64,000 bases of DNA from Cercophora sp. LCS_1. Lineage: Eukaryota > Ascomycota > Sordariomycetes > Sordariales > Lasiosphaeriaceae. A model generated the notes under the pieces. It searched no databases and was not told where the DNA came from. It was given only the letters and a program-made list of their open reading frames with translations. The position numbers and the translations under genes are program-made. Below are positions 10,899-23,380 of this stretch, in pieces; position 1 is the first letter of the stretch; every line of letters begins with the position of its first letter. Location of the stretch: positions 1 through 64,000 of the forward strand of contig JAPZLL010000015.1 in the NCBI GenBank assembly GCA_036250225.1. The letters are read 5' to 3'.

Positions 10899-11295
10899 TG
10901 ATTCTTGCATCCCGAATGGGGTTGTTGTTGATCCTGCAATCCCTTTCTTGGCAGACGGGGGAGGGGAGGGCACATGTATGTAGTTGCACTTTGCGAGGAT
11001 AGACCATTTATCTGGACAGCTAATGACGCGAATTCGATTGAAGCCGTTTTTCATGCCATGTAGAAGAGCAAGCTTCCCTTCTTTATAGACCCAGAGTCCT
11101 GGGAACAAGTAAGGGGATCCTTCATCTCTCACGTGTGCGGATAGGAGCTGGACTGAGATACAAAAAAAAAACCCACCCACAAAAGGCACGTCGTAGGAAT
11201 CAATGTTTAGGCGTCGACAGCATATCTAGGTTCCTCTGCGTAAATTGTAAACCTGGTTGCTGAAACTCAAACCCAACTTCGCTCGGGGGTTTAAC
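10899..11295. other. Convergent intergenic region with a motif 1 copy
   Basis: This is non-coding between the 3' ends of bHLH-2 (+) and hydrolase A (-). It contains an exact GATCCTGCAATCC at 10930-10942. It is the only exact copy that is not upstream of a recognised start, so it may act at a distance or be non-functional. A run of nine A residues lies at about 11162-11170. Confidence 0.5.
10930..10942 (+). promoter_or_regulatory. Cluster motif 1 (exact copy)
   Basis: The sequence GATCCTGCAATCC is identical to the copies at 4497 and 12542. It sits 32 bp after the bHLH-2 stop codon and not near a start codon. Confidence 0.45.
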
Positions 11296-12336
11296 TTATT
11301 TAGAACCATACAAAACCCTATCTAGCCATGTGGTAACCTCATGCCAGGCCTCATCCTGCCTCTCCAACTGTCTGGTACGCCACTCGTCTCGCAACACGAC
11401 CCAGAAATGTGTAAACCCATGCGGCATATCCTTGGCACACCAATACTTGACGCCATTCTGCTCCCAAGCCTCCCTCGTAGCGACGTTGCCTTTCTCGTCA
11501 ACAGGTTTTTGGCCTGCCAACTTGCACGCCAAAAAGTACCCCTCGCGACACAACATATCCGCGTCGCCCGTCACAAAACACACCGGCTGTGGAATATCTT
11601 TCCTACTTGCGTGGTACGGACTCAACAGTTTGTCACGCAGATCCTGTCCCGGCGCCGGAAACCCCCAATCAGACAACGTTTTCGTCTTCTCCATGTCGTC
11701 TGGACCACCCCACGGCATGCCGGACGGGTACGGACCACGTACTTCACCGGAGCGGTCTGTTGCTGGCTGGAACGCTACTAGAGCAGAGATGCGCTCTTTG
11801 ACAGCAGGAAGCTGGGCAACACCTAGCACAAGGGATGCGCCAGCGGAGAAGCCGCCTAGAACGACCCTGTTGGTGTCGATTGGGAGTGAGGAATCCGCGA
11901 GCACGGCCTCAATCACCGCGGCGACGTCGTGCAGAGCGGTAGGAAAGCGGTGCTCTGGGGCTCTCCGGTACGAGACAACAACGACGACATAATCGTGTCG
12001 GTCGGCCAGGAAGCGTGCCTGTGCATGGTCCGTGGCCGGTGTTCCGACGATGAAGGCTACACCGTGGACGATGAAATAGAGTACGTGCTTCTGTCCCTCG
12101 CGGTGGCTTGCGGGGATGAAAACATGGTGTTGCAATGTGGGCCGTGATGGGTACGAGATGATCCTGTCGGGCTTCTGAGCCGACCAGAACGCGCGGTCGG
12201 TGAGCTTGAAGCGGAAGAAGATGAACTCGCAGAGGTGGCGATATGCAAAGGCACACAGAAAAAGCCACAGCCCCTGGAGCGTGCCGACTGCTGGTTGGTG
12301 TGTGAGGATGGGGCTCCCGCCGTTCGGTGATGGCAT
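11296..12336 (-). CDS. Alpha/beta-hydrolase A (HSL/esterase family)
   Basis: A single exon of 346 aa. The first in-frame ATG is 12336; the frame opens earlier only with TTG. There is an N-terminal hydrophobic segment ('LQGLWLFLCAFAYRHL'), then the alpha/beta-hydrolase-3 fold. The oxyanion-hole motif is 'FIVHGVAFIVG', where the usual HGGGF has become HGVAF. The nucleophile elbow is 'GGFSAGASL' (GxSxG, Ser present). The C-terminal His is probably in 'DMPHGFTHFW'. Family members hydrolyse esters, thioesters or lactones. In this cluster it could release the polyketide from the ACP or edit or hydrolyse the peptide (inference). It is divergent from P450-2, with a motif 1 array in the shared promoter. 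Confidence 0.82.
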   Translation of the reverse strand: MPSPNGGSPILTHQPAVGTLQGLWLFLCAFAYRHLCEFIFFRFKLTDRAFWSAQKPDRIISYPSRPTLQHHVFIPASHREGQKHVLYFIVHGVAFIVGTPATDHAQARFLADRHDYVVVVVSYRRAPEHRFPTALHDVAAVIEAVLADSSLPIDTNRVVLGGFSAGASLVLGVAQLPAVKERISALVAFQPATDRSGEVRGPYPSGMPWGGPDDMEKTKTLSDWGFPAPGQDLRDKLLSPYHASRKDIPQPVCFVTGDADMLCREGYFLACKLAGQKPVDEKGNVATREAWEQNGVKYWCAKDMPHGFTHFWVVLRDEWRTRQLERQDEAWHEVTTWLDRVLYGSK

Positions 12337-12779
12337 TTCGAAAAGGGTCAAAGTGGACCTGAAGCCAAAAGGGGGTGAGTTGAGCCGGCACGCTGAAAGA
12401 TGGTAAAACTGCAGAACTCGTCCTAAAGTGAGTCTCGTTAGTATGTTGCGATTTGTAGTGAATAACCGGCTGTTTTGACTCGATTCTGGCGCAGGAAGCC
12501 CTGCCTGGGATGGGAGTCTTGGTGCGGCTCGTTGTGGACGAGATCCTGCAATCCTTCAATCATCTCACCAACCTGACCACCCTGCGACTGCAACCAGGTG
12601 GAGTGGACCGTACAAAGCGCACCTTATGTTTTTCTCGGCTCTGTAGATCTGCGTTATCTGAGAATGAGACTTGGAACCTTCTCCTAGCTACTCGTATTAT
12701 TCTGCGTTTTCAGAAGAGCACCTCCCCGATCTCAATAGTGCCTTGGTTTCTTTGGTGTTTTTTGTTAGTAGCGTCTAAG
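12337..12779. promoter_or_regulatory. Bidirectional promoter, hydrolase A / P450-2, with motif 1 array
   Basis: The gap contains GATCCTGCAATCC at 12542-12554, extended by TTCAATC. This gives ATCC, ATCC and a third ATC-A at 8-bp steps. It lies about 205 bp from the hydrolase A start and 226 bp from the P450-2 start, so one array could serve both genes. Confidence 0.65.
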
Positions 12780-14429
12780 ATGCTTTACCAATTCCTCATC
12801 TGTATTGCAGGGCTGTTCGTCGGCGCATGGGCGTTGGAATTTCTATACAGTTGCTTTGACGACCGACGAGAACCTCAACGAGTCCGGCCCCCTATCCCGA
12901 TCCCAGTCCTAGGCCACATTCTCGGCTTTTACATCCATGGATTCGACTACTATGACCTCCTCAGGTAAGTGAAACGTGCTGGCAGTCGGGCGCATGCTTA
13001 CCTAAGTAATAGTAAACGCAACAATGGCCTCGAGATCTACACCATCGGTATCCTAGGCTTCAAGGTGTACATCACGCATGCCATGCGTCTCACAAACTTG
13101 ATGCAAAAATCCAAAACTATATCTTTGCGGCCGTTCATACGCACGGCAAACAAAATCCATGGCCAGATTAGTGACGATGCAGACGCCATCTTTGACGGGG
13201 AGTTGGTCGAGACCTTCAGCAACCGCACCAAAGAAGCTTTCGCGCCAGGTCCACACATGGATGAGCAAAACCTTCGAATGGGTGTGGAATCCATCCTGGA
13301 AGTGGCAAACCTGCTGGGCGGGCAGTCAGGCGAATTTAACCTGTTCGAATGGTCGAAGCATGTGATTGTCCAGGCGACCGGTGCCAGCTTGTTTGGGACC
13401 AACCATCCGTTCAAGGAGACAGACATCGCAGAGGCCATGTGGTAAGTGGGACGAATGTGTGTTTCCGTAAAGCTGCTGCTGACTGTGGGTCGAACTAGGG
13501 TATGGGATGATTACAGACCATCGCACATCTTCGGGGTCGACCCCTTTGGCAAAGGGTATGCAGCGCGCGAGAAGGTTGTCGAAGCCATGCGGAAGTACTT
13601 CCGCAACATGCCCGATGATGCGTCCAAGGTTATCAAAGAGCGACAGAGAATCCTTGTCCAGGGCGGCGTGCCCGAGGAAGACACGTACAAGATTCAGTCG
13701 ACCCTCAGCAATGCCTACTTCAACACCATCCCCACGCTGTACTGGACGATATACGAGATCTACTCTCGACCGGCACTCTTGGAGGCGATTCGCCAAGAGA
13801 TACGCGAACGGGCGCTGCAAAAGGTAGGCGACGACGAGTTCGTCCTGGATATCGCCATCCTGCAAACGCAGTGCCAGCTCTTGCTCTCGGCGTATCAGGA
13901 GACACAGCGCATGAGACACGCCCAAGTGGCCTTCCGAATGGTGCTAGAAGACACCGTGATTGACAAGTACCTGCTAAAAAAGGGCCACCATTTGCATCTG
14001 ACTGCGAAACCTGTTCATCTTGACCCCGCGCTTTGGGGACCGCACGTGAATCATTACGATCCTTATCGCTTTGTGCCGTCAACCACCGCGACGAACGGCG
14101 AGACAAAGACAAGGACGACAGCGCGACCCAAAATCCTGCCGACAAGCTTCCTACCCTGGGGCGCTGCGCCATGGCTATGTCCGGCACGGCAATTTGCTAC
14201 GACCGAGATCCTCATCATCGTGGCGTTGCTGGCTCTGCAGTGCGACCTCGAACCAGCAGATGGAAAGGGGTGGGAAGAGAACCCCGCCACCGAGAGAGTC
14301 AAGATCGCGACATTGGCTCATCCATTGAAAGACGCGCGCCTCAAGATTACCCGTCGCGAAGATGGGCTGGGCAGTTGGAAGGTGATGATAGGAAAGAACA
14401 AAGCTAGAATTTCGCTGGCGTCTGGGTGA
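12780..14429 (+). CDS. Cytochrome P450 (P450-2, CYP7/CYP8-like fungal type)
   Basis: The model is 12780..12964, 13013..13441, 13499..14429, 514 aa; introns of 48 and 57 nt are GT-AG and in phase. It starts MLYQFLICIAGLFVGAWAL, a membrane anchor like that of P450-1. The ETQR ExxR motif lies in 'YQETQRMRHA'. The heme loop is 'FLPWGAAPWLCPARQF', Cys near residue 432. Both introns fall at the same codons and phases as in P450-1, so the two genes are paralogues. It is divergent from hydrolase A and convergent with the PKS. It is predicted to be a tailoring oxidase on the ER; the position oxidised cannot be predicted. Confidence 0.9.
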
Positions 14430-14857
14430 ACGGAACAGAAGGGGAAGTGAAAGGATCATTCAGTGGACGGAATTTCGAGAAATGTCGTTTGGCGGGGTTT
14501 GCGCCAAACACTCACTGTAGCTTCAGCGCAGAAAATTGAGGGGCAATTGCTGCCGCACCGCGTCTTGGGCGTTGCGCCTCCCATCCATCTCAACCTTGCA
14601 CTTTGCGTGAACCGTTTCGTCCGTTGCAAATTCTTTGCAGAAACTTCAAACCATTCAAAGCTCTTCACTTTCCGGAAAACTCAGCAAAATCCTGAATTAA
14701 CGATATGATTCTCCAATCCCATGTCGACCGACTTCTAAGGGAAGCTCGGACACCCAAGACCACACAGCCAAGAGACGCGAACCCTGAACTCCGAAAAATG
14801 ACGACACTCTTGACATCAAATATTTACACAGACCACCCAATTGCGTACGGCTCCTTG
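14430..14857. other. Convergent intergenic region P450-2 / PKS
   Basis: Three-prime flanks of P450-2 (+) and the PKS (-). I see no gene, no motif copy and no clear repeat. Confidence 0.5.
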
Positions 14858-17800
14858 CTAATTTGACGGGAAAAGCTTCTCCTTCAGTCTCTGCACTGCG
14901 AGCGCGCCCAGCATGTCCATGGTGCGACCCGGATCCGACAACTCCAACACTGTGACCTCGATGCCGAGCGTTTGCTTCCACCAATTGCGAATCTCGATGG
15001 CGACTAGCGAATCCGCGCCCATCGACACGAGCGTCTGGCTCCCATCGATTGCGACGTCCTCCCGCATGAGGAACGAGAAGACGCGCTTTGCAATCTCTTG
15101 CGTGAGGAAGCTGGTGGTCGGCGGCTCGTCCAACCGCTCTGGCTCGCTCGCCAGCGTCCCCAGGAACGTACGAAGACCCTCGCTACCAGCCCTGCCGGTC
15201 ATCGACGCCCCGCCCTGCGTATTCCGGAACACCGTCAGGCGCCGGTCGCGTCGGAATGGCAACGGGTTCTGCGGATCTGACAGAGGGAGAGCTGTATCAT
15301 TGAACAACATAACCTGTGAGGGGTCGCGGAAGGCCACGATTGTCGTCGGCGCCACTGGCGCGACGTAGCGGATAGAAGATCTCTCGACCGAGAGTTGCAG
15401 GCAGCGTAGGAACTCGGCCTCGCACATAAACCCGGCGACGGAACGTCCCAGTCGCTCAGCAACGTCCTTGTTCTCGGCGACATAACCGATGTCGCCAATC
15501 GCGGCAATATCGAGCACGGCAGCGGGGAGACCCTGCCCGTGGCGAAAATGGAGAAAGGAGTCGAGATAGGCGTTGGCTGCGGCGTAGTTGGACTGTCCGT
15601 ACGCCCCCAGCGTTCCGCCGGTCGAGCCACACATGATGAAGAAATCCATATCCTTCGGCAGCAGCTCGTGCAGGTTCACCGTTCCCTCGATCTTGGGGCG
15701 GGTACACGCTGTCCATGCCTCATGATCCATGTTCAAGAAGCCCGCATCCTTGAGCAACATGGCCAACTGGAAGACGCCCTTGATGGGGCGACTTCCCGCG
15801 GCTGCTACCATCTTCCTCACGAAGTTGGCGTCGGCCACGTCACCTGCGAAGCAGCGCAGTTCGCAGCCAAGCTCTCGCATCTCCTCGATGAAGTTGTGGT
15901 GCTCAGGTCGTGTGCCAGCAGATGGCGAGAAGCAGATGATATAGCGGGCACCATACGTCGCCATCCACGTCAAGATGGATCGACCTAGGCCTCCAAGCCC
16001 GCCTGCGAGCAAGTAGGCCCCATCGGGATTGAACGTGGGCTTGGGCGGCGACAAGGCCAACGGGAGCACGTCCGGGTCTTCTGGCATTCTGACAACGATA
16101 CGGCCCATGTGCACACCTTTTTGCATGTAGCGGAAGGCGTCGGGGATCTTGTCTGCCTCGAAGACGGTTGTGGGTCGCAGGGGAACGGCCGCGCCATCCG
16201 CGATGAGCTCCATGCATTTCCGCAAGGCTGGGACAAGACGCCACTTCTGTCGAACGATCATGGTGGCCAGATCTACGCCGATGAAAGCTCGGTTGCCCAC
16301 GAAGGGATTCATGGCAAGATGGCCTCGGCCGAGGAAGTCTCGCTTGCCGATATCGATCATGCAACCGTATTCGGCCACGCACTTCCACGAAGCATGCAGC
16401 AGCTCACCAGAGAGCGAATTGAGAACAAGGTCCACTCCCTTGCCCCTGGTGCAGCGCATGATATCGGCAACGAAGGAGTCGTCGTGCGATTCAAAGATGC
16501 GGTCGCGCGGGACGCCGAGCTCCTTGGTCAAGAAGTCTACCTTGGCTGGGGAGCCGACGGTGCAGTAAATCTCGGCCCCGATCCATCGCGCAACATGGAT
16601 CGCGGCGATGCCCACTCCGCCGGCGGCGCTGTGGATGAGGACTGACTGGCCTCGCTCCAGATGCGCTTTGTCGAAGCTCCAGAGCACCGTTGTGTATGGA
16701 ATCATCAACGCTGCGGCGTCTTCATCGCTCAAATTGGCGGGCGCCTTTGTCACCAGATCCGCGGGCAACTGCATCTCGGTGGCGAAGCAGGACGTTGCGA
16801 TCTCCATGAACACGACTCGGTTACCAACCGATACATGGTTGACGCCCTCACCCACGCCGGTTACGATGGCGACTCCTTCGCTGCCGAGGCCGTGGTAGCC
16901 GTCTTCTTTCATTTCACCATCCGGGCCAACGATACCCATTGCTACCGCCACGTCGTGGAAGTTCAGGCCCACAGCCTTGATGTGTATCTGCACATGGTTG
17001 GGTGGAATTGGCGGGAGCTCATGGCCAGTCCAACCCATCGTCTGCAGCAAACCTGGTTGGCCGATGACGAGGTGCTTGGCTGCCGGTGTTGGTGCGGCGT
17101 CCGCCAGCGCCTGATCAACCGGCGCTATGTGTATACGACAGATGAGAAGCTTGCCGTCGCGCCAGGCGTACTCATTCTCGACGTCGAGGGTGTCGTTCTC
17201 GGTCGCTGTGCGTTGCTCGTGTCGAACTTTGCCCAGTACCTCTGCCACTGCCTGGGCGGCCTCACCGTCGACCTTGTCGAGCTCCAAGGTAACAAGATCA
17301 ATGGCGACCTCGGCGCGTATACAGCGTGCCGCTCCCACAATCTGGCCATGGTGAGGGTCTAGGCACTGAGTCTGGGCGGATCGCGTCAACCAGAGGAGCG
17401 CCCGTCCCGCAACATCGCCCACCAGATCGATGAAACTCGACAAGTTCTCGGCGCTCACATTTGCTAGTACTGGAAGGCGCTCGTCGTCAACGTCCAATAA
17501 CGAGACAATGTCATGGTCTTCGGGTAGCTTTGAACCGAATATGCGCTCGTCGACAATATAGCCCTTGGTTTGTAAGACTCCCTTGACGACCTGGCCAAAG
17601 TCGGACAGCCTTTCGACCGGTTTCAGTAACGTGATCGGTATCTTGCCCGTCTCCTCAGCCTCGGCAATCTCGTGGGGCTTGGCCCGGGCTAGGATGTTGG
17701 ACATGTTGAAAAACTGCGGATGGGGGTTGTCGCGAACAGCTTCGTGGATGCCGTAGAACCCACTTTGTCGGAGCTTTGCATCCCATCCTTGTTCGTCCAG

Positions 17801-20800
17801 GACGGGGCGCTCAACACGGCCGTCGTCGAGTCCGTTCCACCAACCCTCGAAAAGGCCCATGATCAGATCTGCAAATCTTGTTGCTGCGTTCCAAGTCAGT
17901 CACTATTTACTTCTTGTTTCTAGAACAGACTTACGTCCTCCAAACTCTTGCATAAAGAGCTGGCCATCTGGTTTTAGCAGTGTCCGGCATCGTGTCAACG
18001 TCTCGACCAAGTTTGGCGTGGCATGCAGGACCTAACGGATCGTGTTCAGTCACAACTGCTCCAAGGACGGTCAGTGTCGTATGGGAGTGGAACTTACGTT
18101 CGAAGCAATAATGAGATCATATGCACCAGCCTCGAATCCCTGCTCGAGAGGATCCATGGTGATGTCGCAGACAGCAAACTTGAGATTCGGGTAATCCTTG
18201 AAGCGCTCCTTTGTTTGGGCGACGAAGCCGGCGGACACGTCAGTCACGGTGTAATCCTGGTACAATCGCTCCCCCTGGCTGGTCTGCAGCGCTGGCAAGA
18301 CGATGTTGGTGGCGGAACCCGTGCCAGCACCGATTTCCAAAACGCGAAGCTGAGGTTTGTTCAGGCCCAGGACGGTAAAGAAGTCGGCGATGTCGCACCA
18401 GGTGCCGGCCTCATCGTAGAAGCGTTGGAGCAGACCCCCAACGAGGAGAATGTCGATGAGCGTCTCCCGCCCTTCAAGGAGATCCTTGATGTTTTTCGCG
18501 ACGCGCCACTGCGCCTCAACAATGACCTCGACTCTTTGTCCTCGACTTTGCTCCAGCCACTGAGCCAACTTTTCAAGTCGAGCCTGCCGACCAAGGGATT
18601 TGAGGTCTTGCCCGCTGGGTATGTTGGAAAGGCCTTGATCGACCTGATTCATATGCTTGGCCACGCCGTCTAGGAAATGTTGGAACCACGGTTGGGCCAG
18701 GGTATCGACCGTCGCGGCCACTTCGTGGATCTCAGCGGCACAGAGCAACCCAAACTGCTCAAAGAAGATGATGTCGGCCGTCGAGTCATATGAAGGGCGC
18801 ATCAACGTGTTCAAAGGCGCAAACTCAATCACCGGATGCCACTCCAGTGACATGGACTTCAAAGCTGGTGTGTCCGCGGACAAGGCACTCTCCATCATAG
18901 TAGCTTGGAACCCCTTGAGTATGAACGCGACCTCCCCGTTGCCGTTGTCCGCAAGGCCATACGCGTCACCCACCTCCTTGCCAGTGCGGCCGACCGAGGT
19001 CGAGCGAACGCGAAGCGTTGTTTGGCTGCCTGCATCACCGACATGGAACTGCTCGATGTAGGTTGGCAAGAACAGCTTGTCCACCTTGTGGGGTTGGCCG
19101 TGGGTGAGAGCAACGGCCCAGGACTGCAGAACCAAATCCATGGTCGATGGATGGAGCGCGTACTCCTCTCCCGCGATCTGATGGTCTGTGATGCTGAGCG
19201 AGGCGCTTTGCTGCACAGGGCTTGCGGTGATATCGTGCAGCCCGACAAAGCGATTGCTGTAGTTCAGCCCGATGCGGGAAAAGGCCATGTACCAGCGCTT
19301 CACGTCGACAGTACGCGAGTAGGGAGCAACGTCCAGATCCTTCTTCTCCTTGGGCAGCGCCACGGCACATCCATCCGTCACCAAGCCCCAGCAGTGCTTG
19401 GTCCAGGTGCCATTGTTCTCGGACGAGACACAAAACTCCCACCACTTGCTGTCCTTGGAGACGGTCAATGCATGTTTTCGCAGCGTGGTGACGACCTCAG
19501 TGCCTTTACCCTCGGTCAGCAGCATAGCGGTAGCGATGTTGACCTCGGACACGGTATAAGCTGTCGAGCCCGTGAGTTGAGAGATGGCAGCTCCGGCCAT
19601 AGCCATGTAGCCAGCAGCAGGAAACACAATGTCTTGTTCCACGCAGTGGTCAGCCAGCCACGGCACCTCGCTGAGTCGCAACATGTTCCTCCACGCCGGC
19701 TCGTTGTCGCCGCTCTCGACGAGGCGCAGACCGAGCAACTCGTGCTTTCGATGCTTGCGGAAGCGCAGAGACTCCATCACGCGGGTTTCAGACCAGTGCC
19801 GGGTCTCATAGTTCCAGGGGTACGTCGGCAGCTCGGACAGCGCACATGTGCGCTTTGAGTCCAGAACGCGGACAGCGATTCCGTAGCAGTGCAGCTTGCC
19901 GACAGCCGAGAGGAACGTATGCACGGCGTTTTTGCCGCGGTCCGCCACGGCGGCGTACGACGCAGAGCTGCCTGACTCGCCAAAGATCTGACGGAGGGGG
20001 CCCGCAAGTGCCGAGTGAGGGCCAACCTCCAGATACGCCGTGCCGGCCATGTCGGACACCATGCACAGGACTGCATCTCGGAACAAGACCGGGCTCAAGA
20101 GGTTCAGTTGCCAATACTGCGCACCAAATACCTTGGCCTCCCGCACCTCGCGGCCATAGACAGTGGAATAGAAGGGCACCTGGGGCGTCTTTGGTGTGAT
20201 GCGCGGCTCGATGAGTGATCTATAGAGATTCCCAACGGCCGTCATATGGTGCGAATGGTACGCCGTCGCCACCCGCAGCTTTCGCACGAACAGGTCCGGG
20301 TGTGTTGTTTTTAGGTCGGCCATGGTATCATCCAGCGCCGCGATGTCTCCAGAAATGGTAATGCTGGCATTGCTGTTCTCGCACGCCACCACGACACCCG
20401 GCTTCAGGAACGGCGTCACAGCGTCGCGGCCCATGCCAACAGCCGCCATGCCACCCGGACGAGCTTTATTATCGCTTTGCGCGCAGGCATAGCCGCGGTA
20501 GTATGCCGTGATGATGGCCTCATCCCGGTTCAGCACGCCGGCAGCATATGCTGCTCCGATCTCGCCGCTTGAGTGGCCGACCACGGCCGCCGGCTGGATG
20601 CCCCAGTCCGCGGCCAACGCATCAACGTACGCTGCCTGTACTGCGGTGCAGATGGGTTGTGCGCGGTCAACAGGGCCGAGGTAGTCCGCGTTGTCGGTGT
20701 TGGTTGTCAGCAACTCTTCCAACGTCCAGGTGGGTGGATGCGGCAGGGTCTGCAGCGCGTCGTCCATGGCTCGGATGCTGTCCGCAAAGGCAGCATTCCC

Positions 20801-22777
20801 CCGCATCATCTCGCGCCCCATGCCCACCCACTGCGCACCCTGTCCTGTGAAGACAAAGGCAACCCGTTGCGCACCCGTTGCGCCTGGAGTAGCAGTCTGA
20901 ACATCGGACGGTGTACTCGCAACCTCACTATCCGTGTCGACAATAGTGTAGCCGGTCAGCTTCAGCCGCTCCCGCCGCATCGCCAGCGTGTAAACGAGTG
21001 CGTCGAGATGCTCCGGGTTCTCCTTGGCATAGCGCGCGTAGTTGGCGGCCATCTTGGCGAGTGCTGGTCGGCTGCTAGCCGAAAGCAGCAAGAGGTCCTT
21101 GGACTTGCCTTCCAGCGCGTGACCGTTGCCGTTGCCGTTGCCGTTGGTGATTTTGACGGCGTGTCCGTTCTCATAGGACCCATTTCTGTGGTGCCCGTTG
21201 GTATATCCGTTCGTGATGTGGCCGTTGGTGTGGCCGTTTCCATTGACATGACGATCATGTCCGTTCACGACTCCGTTCAGTGCTGGCGGTACTGACAGAG
21301 GTCTGCTGCGCAACCTCAATGGAACCTCCATGGAAGCCGCAGAGTCGATGACAATCTGTGTAGGTAGTCACCGTCAGTACTGACTGGTCGCAGGACATCG
21401 GACATGACGTTGAGAGAATCACTTACATGTACATTGGAACCTCCAAGGCCGAATGAGTTGATCGACATCCGTTCACGAGCCCCCTTGGGCCACGGGCGTG
21501 GCTCGACAGGAACCTGAAGATTGCGATCCCAAGGAACTAGACGATAGAGAGGTTAGTCTTGCAAGTTCGCGCTGCCAAATGCTCTGGGCGGTCCTCTCAC
21601 TTTTAGGATTCGGCTTCGAGAACTTGATATTTGGCAACACGGTCTTGTTTTCCAACGCGACGACCGCCTTGATGATGCTAGCCATGGCCGATGCACCTTC
21701 GCCGTGTCCGAGGTTTGGCTTCACTGAGCCGATGTATACTGGCTCATCGCCCCCGAAACAGGCCGCAATGGCGGTTGTCTCTAGCGGGTCCCCAACCGGT
21801 GTACCAGTGCCGTGCAGCTCGACCACCTTGGTCTCGGAAAGGTCCAGCCCGGCCAGCGAGTAGGTATGACGGATGAGCTTCTCCTGCGCTACGGCATTGG
21901 GCGTACCAAATGTCCGCGATCCGTCGCCACCATCGGCGTTGCTATCGCAGGCGCGGATGACGGCCCGCACAGGGTTGCCGTCGCGGATGGCCTCATCGAG
22001 ACGCTTGATATAGATGGCGCATACAGACTCACCCCGTGCGAAGCCGTCTGCCGCCGCATCGAACGTTTTGCAGTTGCCGTCAGATGCCAGCAGCCCGAAC
22101 TGTGTCATGGCGACGCTTGTCCTTGGCGTGATGATGACATTGGCCCCTGCCACCACGGCCGACGGGCACGAACCCGATCGGATGGCCAGTACCGCCTGAT
22201 GCAACGCCTCTGCCGTCGCCGAGCATGCCGTCTTGATGGCCACGCTAGGGCCCAGCAAGTCGTACTCGTACGCGAGCCGATTTGCCAGCGCAAAGTCGGC
22301 CTTGCCTGTCATTTGGTATGGCGCAGGGTTGAGCAAGTCGGAGTTCTGCAGATCCTGCCAGTCTTCTGTAAAGTCTCCAACGAATGTGCCAATATTCTTG
22401 CCCCGGAAAGACGCTTCTCCTGCACTCTCAAACGCTTCACGCGTCACTTCCAGCAGAAGGCGTTGACTGGGGTCCAGAGAAGCCAACTCCACGTTGGAGA
22501 TGCCGAACATGGAGGCGTCAAAAGCCCCAAGGTCAATGTCGTCAAGATAGTAACCATATCGCGTGTTCACCGTTCCGGGCTTTCCAGCCGGGTCGTAGTA
22601 GGCGTCAATGTTGTAGCGATCGGCGGGAACGACGTTGCGGGCGTCGCGCCTGTTGACGAGAAAGTCGAATAGGTCGGTTGAACTGCGGATTCCGCCGGGT
22701 AGCCTGACGCCCATGCCGCAGATGGCTATGGGGCTTGGACCCATGGCTGTGTCTGGTGATGTTTCAGGGTGGTCCAT
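14858..22777 (-). CDS. Highly reducing type I polyketide synthase (KS-AT-DH-MT-ER-KR-ACP)
   Basis: The model is complement(14858..17883, 17935..18031, 18098..21355, 21427..21536, 21601..22777), 2555 aa. Its four introns (51-71 nt) all close in phase. KS: Cys185 in 'IKTACSATAEAL', His in 'HGTGTPVGDPLE' and 'NLGHGEGAS'. AT: 'VFTGQGAQWVGMG' with Ser in 'GHSSGEIGAAY'. DH: 'WLADHCVEQDIVFPAAGY', where the usual Gly of HxxxGxxxxP is Gln, and Asp in 'LHPSTMDLVLQ'. MT: SAM loop 'VLEIGAGTGSAT', apparently intact. ER: 'HSAAGGVGIAAI'. KR: 'LAGGLGGLGRS' and 'GQSNYAAANAYLDS'. ACP: Ser in 'GADSLVAIE'. There is no thioesterase or reductase, so release needs a partner in trans. It probably makes a reduced, methyl-branched acyl chain that primes the NRPS. 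It is divergent from hydrolase B across a promoter with motif 2. Confidence 0.95.
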
Positions 22778-23380
22778 GTCGTGGTGTTGTTTGCGGTTGT
22801 CTAACCCGTGCAGATGAAATCCTTGGAGGCAAGTGAAGCAAGGAAGCAAGGTGCGTTATCTGACTGCCCTGGTAAGGTGAGCTGTGACAGGGTGTTTCCA
22901 GGTTTTCGGGTGGTTGAGAAGTGATGCGACAACAACGTTTCTATGCAGGTACGTACTATTCTCAGGAGTAGATTCGGGATCAATATACCCAAGACGTATT
23001 ACCAAATGCAAGGCCACGCATTACATGCAACGACACACGGATTGTATTTAGGATACTTACTTACCCAATACCCTGGTCCACCGTAGGCGTCATTGTTCGC
23101 TGCTTGTAGGTCGGCTACCTTGGCAGTGGCACCACTTTTTTTCTCTCATCCTCCTGATGCCACCCCCGTCACCTTGGTGCTGGCAGGCTGACAGCCAGTG
23201 GGCCAAGGCATTCAGGCCAGAAGATCAAGGAGATACTACCATGTTTCACCAGGGCAGAGGTCCCTCGTGTCCACCTGCAGCTTCCCAAGCGAATGTATCT
23301 CCTGAAAGTCACCGAGCCACACAGAACTTGAACTGCCTGTGAAGCATCCACATTACAACTCTCGCCCAAGAACAGCAATC
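22778..23380. promoter_or_regulatory. Bidirectional promoter PKS / hydrolase B with motif 2
   Basis: The gap holds GTGGCACCAC at 23126-23135 inside AGTGGCACCACT. This inverted repeat (GTGG-N2-CCAC) is also found upstream of the NRPS, the ABC transporter and the C2H2 gene. It lies 349 bp from the PKS start and 246 bp from the hydrolase B start. No exact motif 1 copy is present. Small frames at 23157-23342 and 23169-23378 have no support. Confidence 0.55.

Noticed and set aside
16661..17362. Long plus-strand frames inside the PKS and similar antisense frames in the NRPS
   Set aside because: They shadow strongly supported domains on the coding strand. None has a motif of its own.
19640..19700. 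DH active-site motif with Gln in place of the usual Gly as evidence for a dead dehydratase
   Set aside because: The His, Pro and downstream Asp are intact, and this Gly is variable in fungal HR-PKSs as I know them. Not enough to call it inactive.
22801..22849. Earlier start of the PKS at 22849
   Set aside because: The extra 24 residues are Cys/His-rich and unlike a KS N-terminus. The ATG at 22777 leads directly into the conserved IAICGMGVRLPGG start.
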